NCBI RefSeq assembly: GCF_947497285.1
Contig: NZ_CANMFT010000003.1
Coordinates: forward strand, 372,001-436,000
DNA length: 64,000 bases
Origin: an uncultured Aliiroseovarius sp.
Lineage (GTDB): Bacteria > Pseudomonadota > Alphaproteobacteria > Rhodobacterales > Rhodobacteraceae
Reading direction: 5' to 3'
The number at the start of each line of letters is the position of its first letter. The first letter of the stretch is position 1. A program made the position numbers and the translations under genes. The notes under the pieces are model-generated. The model was not told the origin of the DNA. It ran no database searches and worked only from the letters and a program-made list of their open reading frames with translations. This document shows, one piece after another, positions 37,226 to 45,315 of this stretch.

Positions 37226-38449
37226 TCAGCCTCCAAAATCATCGTAGAAAATCGAGCGCGGCTCGACGCCCAGCTGTTCCAGCGTGGCGAGAACGGCGGA
37301 AATCATAACGGGCGGGCCACACAAGTAGTATTCACACTCTTCCGGTGCGGGATGGGTGCTCATTTCCGCTTTGAGCCTTTCGTGAATGAACCCGGTCGCG
37401 CCCGTCCAGCGATCACCTGGTGCTGGATCTGACAGGGCCGGTGTCCAGCTAAACGTAGCATGATTGGCGGCCAGTTCCTCGAACTCGTCAGAATAGAACA
37501 GATCGGAGGCGGTGCGCGCGCCATAGAAATAGCGAATGCGCCGGGTGCTTCCGCGCCCGATCTCCTGATGGATCATCGCGCGCAGTGGTGCCATGCCCAC
37601 GCCGCCCCCGATGAACACCATCTCGCGTTCTGTTGGCTGGACGTGGAATTCTCCGAACGGACCCGAGGCAAGGACCTTGTCACCCGGCTTGAGTGAAAAC
37701 AGCCAAGACGACACGATCCCCGGCGGAACGTCATCCTCGCGTCCGGCGGGCGGCACGGCAAGGCGGATGTTGAACACCGCAAAACCCGTATCCTCGGGGC
37801 GGCTGGCCAAGGAATAGGCACGGGTTACATCGGCATCGGACGTCACGTTCAGCCTGCCCCATCGGTTGATGTCCCATGCGTCGCAAAAGCGCGGTTCCAA
37901 TTCCAGTGTCGCAAAATCCAGCCGGTAGGCAGGCGCGGTGATCTGCATGAAATCGCCTGCCTTGAACGTCGTCGGATGATCCTTCGGCAGTTCAAGCACA
38001 ATCTCGCGGATCAGCGGCGCCAACATGCGTGTGGAGGTGACCGTGCAGGTCACGCCTGCCCCCGCGCTCAAGATGTCTTCAGACACCTGCACAGCACAGT
38101 CGCCGCGCAAAGTTGCCTGGCAAGCAAGGCGCATATTGGCCCGCCTTTCCTTCGGGGACAACACACCGCGTTCGGTTGCTTGCGGTGTGCCTGCACCCTC
38201 GCCGGTGACGGTCACGCGACACAATCCGCAGGTGCCGGACCCGCCACAGGCCGCAGGGATACGGATTTCGGCGTTGTGCAGCACATCCAGCAACTTGGTG
38301 CCCCGTTGGGTGGCGATCTGCACGGTGTCGTTCACGGTGACGTCGATATTGCCTTGCGGGACCAGCCGGCGCCGCACCAAAAGCAGCCCGGTGGCAAGTC
38401 CGACGACAAGCATCGCGATGATCATGCTGCCTAGGACAATCTCGCTCAT
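37226..38449 (-). CDS. nqrF: Na+-translocating NADH:quinone reductase subunit F
   Basis: 407 residues, normal NqrF length. An N-terminal membrane helix (about 5-25) is followed by a 2Fe-2S ferredoxin domain with cysteines at 68, 74, 77 and 110. A ferredoxin-NADP reductase-like module follows: FAD site RAYSLASRPED, NAD site GGVGMAPLRAM, and the C-terminal YDDFGG. It takes electrons from NADH on the cytoplasmic side and passes them to the NqrD/NqrE iron centre. The start overlaps the nqrE stop (ATGA). Confidence 0.95.
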   Translation of the reverse strand: MSEIVLGSMIIAMLVVGLATGLLLVRRRLVPQGNIDVTVNDTVQIATQRGTKLLDVLHNAEIRIPAACGGSGTCGLCRVTVTGEGAGTPQATERGVLSPKERRANMRLACQATLRGDCAVQVSEDILSAGAGVTCTVTSTRMLAPLIREIVLELPKDHPTTFKAGDFMQITAPAYRLDFATLELEPRFCDAWDINRWGRLNVTSDADVTRAYSLASRPEDTGFAVFNIRLAVPPAGREDDVPPGIVSSWLFSLKPGDKVLASGPFGEFHVQPTEREMVFIGGGVGMAPLRAMIHQEIGRGSTRRIRYFYGARTASDLFYSDEFEELAANHATFSWTPALSDPAPGDRWTGATGFIHERLKAEMSTHPAPEECEYYLCGPPVMISAVLATLEQLGVEPRSIFYDDFGG

Positions 38450-39060
38450 GGGGCTGCTGCCATTTGTGCGAAAGAGGCAAAGCCCAGTGACATGAGACCC
38501 GTGAGGATGAAGGCGATCCCTAACCCGCGCAGCCCCGCGGGCAGGTCTGCATAGGAAAGGCGCGCACGAATCGCGCTAAGCATGACAACGGCAACCGCAA
38601 ACCCAACGCCGCTGCCCACGCCAAAGACCGCCGATTCAACGAAAGTATAGCTGCGCTCGACCATGAACAGGCTGCCGGCAAGGATGGCGCATTGCACGGT
38701 CAAAAGCGGCAAAAAGACCCCGAAGGCTGCGTGAATTGCAGGAAAGAAGCGATCCAGCAGCATCTCTAAAAGCTGCACGGTGGCCGCGATCACGCCGATA
38801 AAGGTGATCAAGGCCAGATACGACAGATCAAGGTCAGGCTGGCCCGCCCAACCCCAAGCGCCGGGCGCAAGAAAGAGGTTATAGATCAGGTTATTCAGGG
38901 GCACCGTCACGCCCAGAACACCCGTCATCGCAATGCCAAGCCCAACCGCGCTTTCCGTGCGCCGTGACAGGGCAAGAAACGTGCAAAGCCCCAAAAACAG
39001 CGTCAGCGGCATGTTGTCGACAAAGGCCGCGAACAGGAAAAAGGACCACAGGTCGTTCAT
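38446..39060 (-). CDS. nqrE: Na+-translocating NADH:quinone reductase subunit E
   Basis: 204 residues, six membrane helices, with LWSFFLFAAFVDNMPLTLFLG at the start. The two cysteines used for the intramembrane iron centre are present (LFLGLCTF and TVQCAIL). It overlaps nqrD and nqrF by ATGA, so the subunits are translated in step. Confidence 0.95.
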   Translation of the reverse strand: MNDLWSFFLFAAFVDNMPLTLFLGLCTFLALSRRTESAVGLGIAMTGVLGVTVPLNNLIYNLFLAPGAWGWAGQPDLDLSYLALITFIGVIAATVQLLEMLLDRFFPAIHAAFGVFLPLLTVQCAILAGSLFMVERSYTFVESAVFGVGSGVGFAVAVVMLSAIRARLSYADLPAGLRGLGIAFILTGLMSLGFASFAQMAAAP

Positions 39061-39722
39061 TCCACGGCCCCCCGTTGCAAGGGCGGCGTGTGATCAGGCG
39101 GTTCGACCTGTTCAGTGCGCACCGACCGCACGGCCCAGACGAGCCCTCCTAGCAGGAAGAAGGCTGATGGGGCCAGCAACATCAGGCTTAGCGGTGTGAA
39201 CCAGCCACCGTTTTCAGCCAGCGGCAAAACCTGCGCGCCAAACAACTGCCCCATGCCGAAAAGTTCGCGAATTGAGCCAATCACGATCAGCACAAGCGAA
39301 TACCCAAGCCCATTGCCGAACGCATCGACCATCGAGGGCAGCGGCGCATTAAAGCGAGCGTAGGATTCAGTGCGTCCAAGGACCAGACAGTTGGTCGTGA
39401 TCAACCCAACATAGACCGAAAGCGCGCGGCTGATATCGGCGAAATAGGCTTGTAAGATCTGGTCGATCACGATCACGAGCGAGGCGACGATCACGATCTG
39501 CACAATCAGCCGGATCGTGTCGGGGATATGGCGCCGGATCAAGCTGATGATGCCAGCCGCCAGCGTCAGCACGACCGTCAGCGACACCGACATGGTCAGC
39601 GCCGTGGCAAGCGTTGTCGTCACGGCCAGTGCCGAACAGATACCAAGGATCTGCAACGTGACCGGGTTTTGCCGGATCAGCGGGTCGGTTAGCGTGGTCC
39701 AGAACGAGATGCGCGCGCTCAT
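39057..39722 (-). CDS. nqrD: Na+-translocating NADH:quinone reductase subunit D
   Basis: 221 residues with six predicted helices. The paired iron-ligand cysteines are in LQILGICSALAVT and ITTNCLVLGRTE, matching NqrD/RnfE. It sits 3 bases after nqrC. The C-terminal tail is slightly extended and polar (VRTEQVEPPDHTPP). Confidence 0.94.
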   Translation of the reverse strand: MSARISFWTTLTDPLIRQNPVTLQILGICSALAVTTTLATALTMSVSLTVVLTLAAGIISLIRRHIPDTIRLIVQIVIVASLVIVIDQILQAYFADISRALSVYVGLITTNCLVLGRTESYARFNAPLPSMVDAFGNGLGYSLVLIVIGSIRELFGMGQLFGAQVLPLAENGGWFTPLSLMLLAPSAFFLLGGLVWAVRSVRTEQVEPPDHTPPLQRGAVE

Positions 39723-39725
39723 GGC

Positions 39726-40520
39726 CTAGAACTCCCCGCGCGCGATTGCGTCAATCAGGGGGCCGTATCCATCGGGGCCAAGCCAGAACCGCATCATGCG
39801 GGTGATACCGCTGCCGGTGCGGGTGGCGCCGGTGATACCGTCCACTTCATAATCGGTGGTCGCATCGCCACGTGCGACGCTGAACCTGACATCCCCGCTG
39901 TCGTCGCGGATGATCGTGCCGGGAAAGTTTTGCTGCCACGAACGGTCTTCGATCCGTCCACCCAGGCCGGGCGTTTCGGCGTGTTGGGTGATCGCGATGC
40001 CGGCGATCGTGTTCATGTCGCCGTGAACCGCAAGGATCGCATCAATCTGCCCGCCATAGCCTTGGCCGGCGACCGGCAACAGTGCCAGCGATACTCCATC
40101 GTCGTCGCGCAGCAGGAATATCTGCGCAAAGTTAGGCCGCTGCCCAAGCCCGGCAATGTCCGCGCCAGCGTCCAGCACTGTCCAGTTCGCCATATCGGTC
40201 AGGGCGGCATCAAGTGTTTCGGCTGTTACGTCTTGTGCGGCGCGCCCCGTGTTAAGATTGATGACGACGGTCGAAAGGGTGCCGCCGGACTCTTCCAAAA
40301 GGGCTGCCATGCCCGGAATGCCGCGCACAAGATCGCCAATGCGTGCCTGTTCTTCTGCGGCACGGTTCGCGGTTTGGATGGGGCGCAGAAGAACCGTGGC
40401 GCTGCTGACCAGCAAGGCGCAGATGGCTGACACAAGAAACGCCACGATGATCGTTTTGGCGCGGCTTTCATTGGGCAACGCAAGCAGGCGGCGCCAAGGG
40501 TTCCAGTCAGTTCCGGCCAT
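39726..40520 (-). CDS. nqrC: Na+-translocating NADH:quinone reductase subunit C (covalent FMN)
   Basis: 264 residues from the ATG at 40520 (MAGTDWNPWRRL), preceded by AGGAGG. One N-terminal helix (about 25-48) anchors a periplasmic domain. The FMN-attachment motif is present near the C-terminus as GITGATRTGSG, where the Thr of the GAT motif receives FMN from ApbE. It overlaps nqrB by 14 bases. Confidence 0.93.
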   Translation of the reverse strand: MAGTDWNPWRRLLALPNESRAKTIIVAFLVSAICALLVSSATVLLRPIQTANRAAEEQARIGDLVRGIPGMAALLEESGGTLSTVVINLNTGRAAQDVTAETLDAALTDMANWTVLDAGADIAGLGQRPNFAQIFLLRDDDGVSLALLPVAGQGYGGQIDAILAVHGDMNTIAGIAITQHAETPGLGGRIEDRSWQQNFPGTIIRDDSGDVRFSVARGDATTDYEVDGITGATRTGSGITRMMRFWLGPDGYGPLIDAIARGEF

Positions 40521-41289
40521 GACGCCTCCTGCGTTGCGCGATCCAAAGAGTGACCGCGATTTCATCCAAAAGCGGCGTTGCCAAGGATGTCAAAAGCGCC
40601 GCTGCGATTGCAAGTTGAACCGGGGCAGCGTCGGTCCATCCCGTCGCGAACATAACCACCAAGCCTGCATACAGACCGCCGTTGATCCACCGGCCAAGGG
40701 TCGTTGATGCGCTTGTCACCGGATCGACAACAAGAAGCACCAGAACAATACTGGCTGCAGGCAGAACCGCATCCAATGGAACGCCCAGCATCACGGCACC
40801 CGCGCCTACCACCAGCGCGCCGCCCAATACGGCGGCGGGCATGACACCCGTCGCGACCCCAATCAGGGCCGCAGGGATAGCCGCCCAAACAACCGGATCA
40901 TCAAAGCCCGGCCAAGCAAAGCCCGGAAACCCGAAGCCAAGGAACGACAGCGCCACGGTCGCGGGGTTCACGACATTGCGGCCCCAGCCCCCGAACACCA
41001 GTTCGCCCATCACCACGCCGAAACTGATCCCCAATAGCATTCGGATCGCGCCAAGATCCTGCGGCGCAAGCATCGCCACAGCCAAGGCCGTTATCAAAGC
41101 CGCAAACGACGGTGGCTGCGCCCGTGCAATCATGAAAACAAGATGCCAGACCGCAAGGACAAGAAGTGCGAAGCCAAGCCGTGAAAGTGCCTCGGCGCCG
41201 CCAAACCAAAGCCAGAAAAGCGCAAGTGGCATATAGGCGGCCAGCAACATCAGCGCGACAGTTTCACGATCCCAAAGCCCCTTCATCAT
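40507..41289 (-). CDS. nqrB: Short NqrB/RnfD-like subunit lacking the usual covalent-FMN motif
   Basis: 260 residues, against roughly 400 for typical NqrB. The NPA motif (residues 108-110, in GRNVVNPATVALSFLGFGFPG) and the DPVTSAS...GRWINGG motif (189-205) align with NqrB/RnfD. The stretch between them, which normally holds the SGAT FMN-attachment site, is shortened and contains no SGAT. The N-terminal extension of NqrB is also missing. It could be a genuine variant complex with only one covalent flavin. The start overlaps the nqrA stop (ATGA). Confidence 0.82.
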   Translation of the reverse strand: MMKGLWDRETVALMLLAAYMPLALFWLWFGGAEALSRLGFALLVLAVWHLVFMIARAQPPSFAALITALAVAMLAPQDLGAIRMLLGISFGVVMGELVFGGWGRNVVNPATVALSFLGFGFPGFAWPGFDDPVVWAAIPAALIGVATGVMPAAVLGGALVVGAGAVMLGVPLDAVLPAASIVLVLLVVDPVTSASTTLGRWINGGLYAGLVVMFATGWTDAAPVQLAIAAALLTSLATPLLDEIAVTLWIAQRRRRHGRN

Positions 41290-42557
41290 GGCGCAAGCTC
41301 TGTCTGTATTCGGTCCAGCATGCCGCGCAGAAATTCGGCCAAGTCCGACTGCCCGCCAAGCACATAGTCGGCAAGACCCACGTCTTCCTCAAGCATGGAC
41401 AGCGCCCCCAGTTTCATCGCCATTTCATCGTCACCCGCACTGAGCGCGCGCACCAGTGCGACGGCGGGCAGGGCCGCGCCGAACGCTTGCGTCAACGCGG
41501 CCGTCGGAATAACCGGCTTTGGCAGCCCCGAGCGTGTGAGCGCTGCGACGAACCAATGCGGCGGCTTGTCGTTTTGCGGACGCGGCAGCACCGTGATTTG
41601 CCGGTGGCGCGGGGCAAGCCAATGGGCTTCGTGACCGTCCAGCGGCGATCCCGACATCAACACATGCGCTCCGGGTGCCACGGCGCGCAGCGTCAGTTCG
41701 CGCAAATCGGCACCGGGTTGAGCACGGACCAGTCGGCTTTCGCGCAGTCCCGAACCTGCAACACGCACAAGGCGCGACATTGGTAAAATCCCGGTCGAAA
41801 GAAGGTCGCCCAATGCGGCGACATCTTCGGCGTGAATGTCCCAAACGGGTGTTTCGATCGTGGCTGGCGCAAGGGCGTGAATGCGCAGCCCGGCAGATCC
41901 TTGCGGGTGGCGCGGGGTGCAGGCTTCGGCGCGCACCTGTCCGTCGCCAAGGCCGCGTTCAAACAGCGCAGGGCCGGGTGCATGGCAGACAAAGACCGGA
42001 CCGTCGCTTAAAGATGCCAGTGCTTGCAGACCGTGCGCAAACGCTTCTTCGCGCCCTGCCAGCGCCTGACGCGGATCGGGGGCGAAGGGCCGCGTGTCGA
42101 TGGCCATAACGACAATCGCTGACGGGCGTTCATCGGCGGCTGGCATGCCACCAAATGGCCGCCGTCGCAGCCACGGCCACACACCGGCAGATTGCATCAG
42201 GTCGCGCAGAGCATGGTCAGTTGTTGCACCGGCACCGTCGTGCTGGACCACTTCGCCGCCTGCTTCGTGAAACATCACGATTTCGGACAGCTTGCGCCCC
42301 GGCTTGAGGGAAATGCGTGCGATGCGTCCGGGCATCGGTGCGACAAACTGGATCTGTGGCGCATCCCGCAGGCACGCAACAGGCGCGCCCTGCGCGACAA
42401 GGTCATCTTCTTTCACAAGCGGCGTGATGCGCAGGGTTTGGCCCGACGATGTTCGTATTCCGGCCTCTTGAGTGATCACGTCTGTCGGCCCCCGATCGCG
42501 CTGAGGTGGCGACGGAAATGTCGGGGTCAATCCCGCTCGAACTTTGAGAGCTGGCAT
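41286..42557 (-). CDS. nqrA: NqrA/RnfC-like subunit
   Basis: 423 residues from the ATG at 42557, with AGGAG upstream; the longer open frame to 42686 would run into the divergent cytochrome gene. The N-terminal region has the biotinyl-lipoyl-like fold of NqrA (PLVKEDDLVAQGAPVACLRD, FVAPMPGRIARISLKPGRK), and the tail (EEDVGLADYVLGGQSDLAEFLR) resembles the NqrA C-terminus. Overall similarity to classical NqrA appears low, in line with the unusual NqrB. No RnfC-type 4Fe-4S cysteines are present, so it is not RnfC itself. First gene of the nqr operon. Confidence 0.85.
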   Translation of the reverse strand: MPALKVRAGLTPTFPSPPQRDRGPTDVITQEAGIRTSSGQTLRITPLVKEDDLVAQGAPVACLRDAPQIQFVAPMPGRIARISLKPGRKLSEIVMFHEAGGEVVQHDGAGATTDHALRDLMQSAGVWPWLRRRPFGGMPAADERPSAIVVMAIDTRPFAPDPRQALAGREEAFAHGLQALASLSDGPVFVCHAPGPALFERGLGDGQVRAEACTPRHPQGSAGLRIHALAPATIETPVWDIHAEDVAALGDLLSTGILPMSRLVRVAGSGLRESRLVRAQPGADLRELTLRAVAPGAHVLMSGSPLDGHEAHWLAPRHRQITVLPRPQNDKPPHWFVAALTRSGLPKPVIPTAALTQAFGAALPAVALVRALSAGDDEMAMKLGALSMLEEDVGLADYVLGGQSDLAEFLRGMLDRIQTELAP

Positions 42558-42688
42558 GATCTCACTCCTGCGTCTCGCTCGCGCCAAAACACGGGAGCAC
42601 ATCAGATAAGCACAATTTTTCCGTGTAACGATAACATGATCGTGATTAGATGGAAGGGTCCCATTTCGCATGCCACGGAGAATCAACC

Positions 42689-43867
42689 ATGAAAGATTTT
42701 TTTCGCGTATCGACCATCCCTCTGGCCCTCTTAGCGGTTTTCATCCTCGTGTCCGGCAGCTACGGCGTTCTTAGCCAAAGCACGGATGACACGCCCGGCG
42801 AGAGCGAAGCTGTCATCCCCTTTGCACTGCCAAAATCAGGGCCGTTCAAGCCGGCAGATATCAAAATTGAAAATAATGATGCGATCGCCAACTGGTTCCG
42901 CTCGGCCCATGCCGATGCCGCGGCCGAGGCGTTTCGTCATTGGGATGAAGATGAGGAAATCCGACCCGCCTGCGCGGCCTGCCACTCCGGTGAAGGATTT
43001 CGCGCGTTCCACGGGCTGGATGGAAGCGAGCCCGGTGTCATCGAAGCGCCCGTCGATATTGGCGGCGTCGTGGATTGCGGCACATGCCACAATGCTGGCC
43101 TTGCCGAAATCACCGAGGTGAAGTTCCCCAGCGGCTTGGCGCACCCCGTTCAGGGTGTCGAGGCGTCCTGCATGACGTGCCACCAAGGCCGCACTGCTGG
43201 CGTCAATGTCAGCACTGCCATCGCGGATATGGACATCGACACCTCAAACCCAGAACTGCGGTTCATCAATCCGCACTATGCCACCGCTGCGGCGACGTGG
43301 CTGGGCGGCTATGGCGGGGCGGGCTATCACTACGAAGGGCGCGACTATTCGGGACGTTTCTTCCACGCCCGTCCGGTATCGACCTGTAACTCGTGCCACG
43401 AACCGCACACGCTTGAGGTGGAGTTTGAACCCTGCCTGACATGCCACCAGGCAGACAGCGCGCAGGACATCCGCATTTCGCGCCAAAGCTATTCCGGCAC
43501 CGGAGATACGTCGGTCGGTATCCGCGCCGACATTCAGTCGAATGCCGCGTTGCTGTTGAAAACTGTGGAAAGCTATTCGCGCGACGTCGCGGGTGTGCCT
43601 ATCGTTTATGACGGGACACGCTATCCATACTTCTTCACCGACGCGAATGGCGATGGTGTGATCGACGAAAGCGAAGGCAATCCCGTTGCCTATAACGGCT
43701 GGACACCCCGAAGCCTGCGCGCGGCTTACAACTGGAAGCTGGTGACGTCTGACCCCGGCAACTACGCCCACAATCCCCACTATGCGCTTGAGCTTCTCTA
43801 CGACTCGATCGAGGATCTGAGCGGCCCGTTAGGGATGGATTTGGAAGCCCTCAATCTGCTGAGATAA
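42689..43867 (+). CDS. Pentaheme c-type cytochrome, membrane-anchored
   Basis: 392 residues with an N-terminal hydrophobic anchor or signal (about 8-25). There are five CxxCH haem sites at residues 95-99, 130-134, 161-165, 233-237 and 249-253. A calcium-loop-like segment DANGDGVIDESEGN follows near residue 325. CACGGAG lies upstream of the ATG at 42689. It is divergent from nqrA across a 131-base gap, which suggests joint control. I do not recognise a named family; it could carry electrons in the periplasm, possibly to or from the Nqr-like complex. Confidence 0.88.
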   Translation: MKDFFRVSTIPLALLAVFILVSGSYGVLSQSTDDTPGESEAVIPFALPKSGPFKPADIKIENNDAIANWFRSAHADAAAEAFRHWDEDEEIRPACAACHSGEGFRAFHGLDGSEPGVIEAPVDIGGVVDCGTCHNAGLAEITEVKFPSGLAHPVQGVEASCMTCHQGRTAGVNVSTAIADMDIDTSNPELRFINPHYATAAATWLGGYGGAGYHYEGRDYSGRFFHARPVSTCNSCHEPHTLEVEFEPCLTCHQADSAQDIRISRQSYSGTGDTSVGIRADIQSNAALLLKTVESYSRDVAGVPIVYDGTRYPYFFTDANGDGVIDESEGNPVAYNGWTPRSLRAAYNWKLVTSDPGNYAHNPHYALELLYDSIEDLSGPLGMDLEALNLLR

Positions 43868-43873
43868 CCCAAT

Positions 43874-43902
43874 CCGTGGTCCGGTGATGCATCGGACCAC
43901 GG
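43874..43902 (+). terminator. Perfect hairpin after the cytochrome gene
   Basis: CCGTGGTCCG (43874-43883) pairs perfectly with CGGACCACGG (43893-43902) around a 9-base loop. No T-run follows, so it may only partly stop transcription before the antiporter gene, whose start is 30 bases on. Confidence 0.6.
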
Positions 43903-43931
43903 GGAACCTCAACGCATAGGAACCGCAGGGC

Positions 43932-45101
43932 ATGGAACAGGCGCTATTGCTCATCACGATTGGCGTGCTTTTCCTTGGCGGGTTGCTTGCCGACAAGATC
44001 GGCCACCTGACCCGGTTGCCCCGTGTGACGATGCTGTTGCTTCTTGGGCTTCTGGTCGGGCCATCGGGTCTTGATCTTCTGCCGCAGGCCGCAACCGACT
44101 TGTTCGAACCGATTTCAGTAGTCGCACTGACGATGGTGGCGTTCCTACTTGGGGGGGAGCTGACACGCGACAACCTGAGCCGCCATGGCCGCGCCATTTC
44201 CGCGATATCACTTTGCATTGTCGTAGGAACGACAGGAATTGTCTGGGCGGGTCTGAGCCTGCTGGGTCTTGATCCCGCCCTTGCGCTTTTGCTGGGGGCG
44301 ATTGCCACGGCAACCGACCCGGCGGCGATCTCGGACGTGATCCGCCAGTCGGGAATCCGCAACGGGTTCACTGAGACGCTCAACGGTATCGTCGCCATCG
44401 ACGATGTTTGGGGGCTGTTGATGTTCAGCGTCTGCCTGGCCCTGATCGATCAGTCCGGCGGCTGGGCCGCGCCGCTTTTGGGCGCAGGTCGTGACATCGG
44501 GGGGGCGGTATTGCTTGGCATCTGTGTCGGCGTTCCGTCCGCATACCTGACCGGACGCCTGAAAGAGGGCGAGCCGCTGCAGACCGAAGCCATTGGCGTG
44601 GTCTTTGTCACCGCGGGCCTTGGGATATGGCTTGAGGTTTCGTTTCTGGTGGCGGGCATGACTGCTGGCGCGTTGATTGCCAATCTCGCGCGCCATCACG
44701 CCCATGCTTTTCACGAGATCGAATACATCGAATGGCCGTTCATGTTGCTGTTCTTTCTGCTCGCAGGTGCGTCCCTTGAATTGGACGCATTAAGGACGCT
44801 TGGCTGGATCAGTCTTGCCTATGCCGGGCTTCGGATCGCCGCACGACTGGCGAGCGGCTTGTTCGGCGCATGGATCGGTGGCGTCCCCCGGGCCGAGGCG
44901 TCTCACTACGGTCCGGCACTTTTGCCACAGGCCGGTGTTGCCGTCGGTATGGCGCTGGTCGCTGCCGAGGCATTCCCCGACTGGGCGGCAACGATCATGA
45001 CGCTGACCATCGCCGGCACCGTTTTCTTCGAGATCGTCGGCCCCCCCGTTACTCTTTTGGCGCTCTACCAAAACGCCCGCGCACGGCGCGATCGGTTGTA
45101 G
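43932..45101 (+). CDS. Cation/proton antiporter (CPA family)
   Basis: 389 residues with about 11-12 hydrophobic helices. The conserved TDPAAISDVI and VAIDDVWGL segments hold the paired acidic residues that bind the ion in Na+/H+ exchangers. It lies 64 bases after the cytochrome gene, in line with other sodium-linked genes nearby. Specificity for Na+ or K+ is not resolved by sequence alone. Confidence 0.87.
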   Translation: MEQALLLITIGVLFLGGLLADKIGHLTRLPRVTMLLLLGLLVGPSGLDLLPQAATDLFEPISVVALTMVAFLLGGELTRDNLSRHGRAISAISLCIVVGTTGIVWAGLSLLGLDPALALLLGAIATATDPAAISDVIRQSGIRNGFTETLNGIVAIDDVWGLLMFSVCLALIDQSGGWAAPLLGAGRDIGGAVLLGICVGVPSAYLTGRLKEGEPLQTEAIGVVFVTAGLGIWLEVSFLVAGMTAGALIANLARHHAHAFHEIEYIEWPFMLLFFLLAGASLELDALRTLGWISLAYAGLRIAARLASGLFGAWIGGVPRAEASHYGPALLPQAGVAVGMALVAAEAFPDWAATIMTLTIAGTVFFEIVGPPVTLLALYQNARARRDRL

Positions 45102-45225
45102 CGGGCTTGCTCGCCCGCCGCTGACTGCAGGTAAGTGAGGTTTGAGACGCTGATCGTCGGCGCCAGGCTGTGCGAGATCCGAGTTATTCTTCGCCAAACG
45201 CAGCCTTCCAAAAACAGCGCCGATC

Positions 45226-45239
45226 ATGATCTACATCAT
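45226..45239. promoter_or_regulatory. FNR/Crp-type binding site upstream of the P-type ATPase gene
   Basis: ATGATCTACATCAT fits TTGAT-N4-ATCAA at 8 of 10 fixed positions and is a near-perfect inverted repeat. If it is centred at -41.5, transcription would start near 45274, with GATACT at 45262-45267 as a -10 element and a leader of about 42 bases. Confidence 0.5.
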
Positions 45240-45315
45240 TATTTTTCAGTGCGTGTGGATTGATACTTAGGATAGTTGGGTATGTTTTACGCCCGCAAGA
45301 AATGGGGCGGAGAAC

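Noticed and set aside
41286-42557. Possibility that the complex is Rnf rather than Nqr
   Set aside because: The first subunit has no RnfC 4Fe-4S cysteines, no RnfB is encoded, and NqrF and NqrM are present, so Nqr-type is the better call despite the short NqrB.
45101-45118. GCGGGC/GCCCGC hairpin at the antiporter stop codon
   Set aside because: Short stem, no T-run, and it overlaps the stop codon; could be chance in GC-rich DNA.
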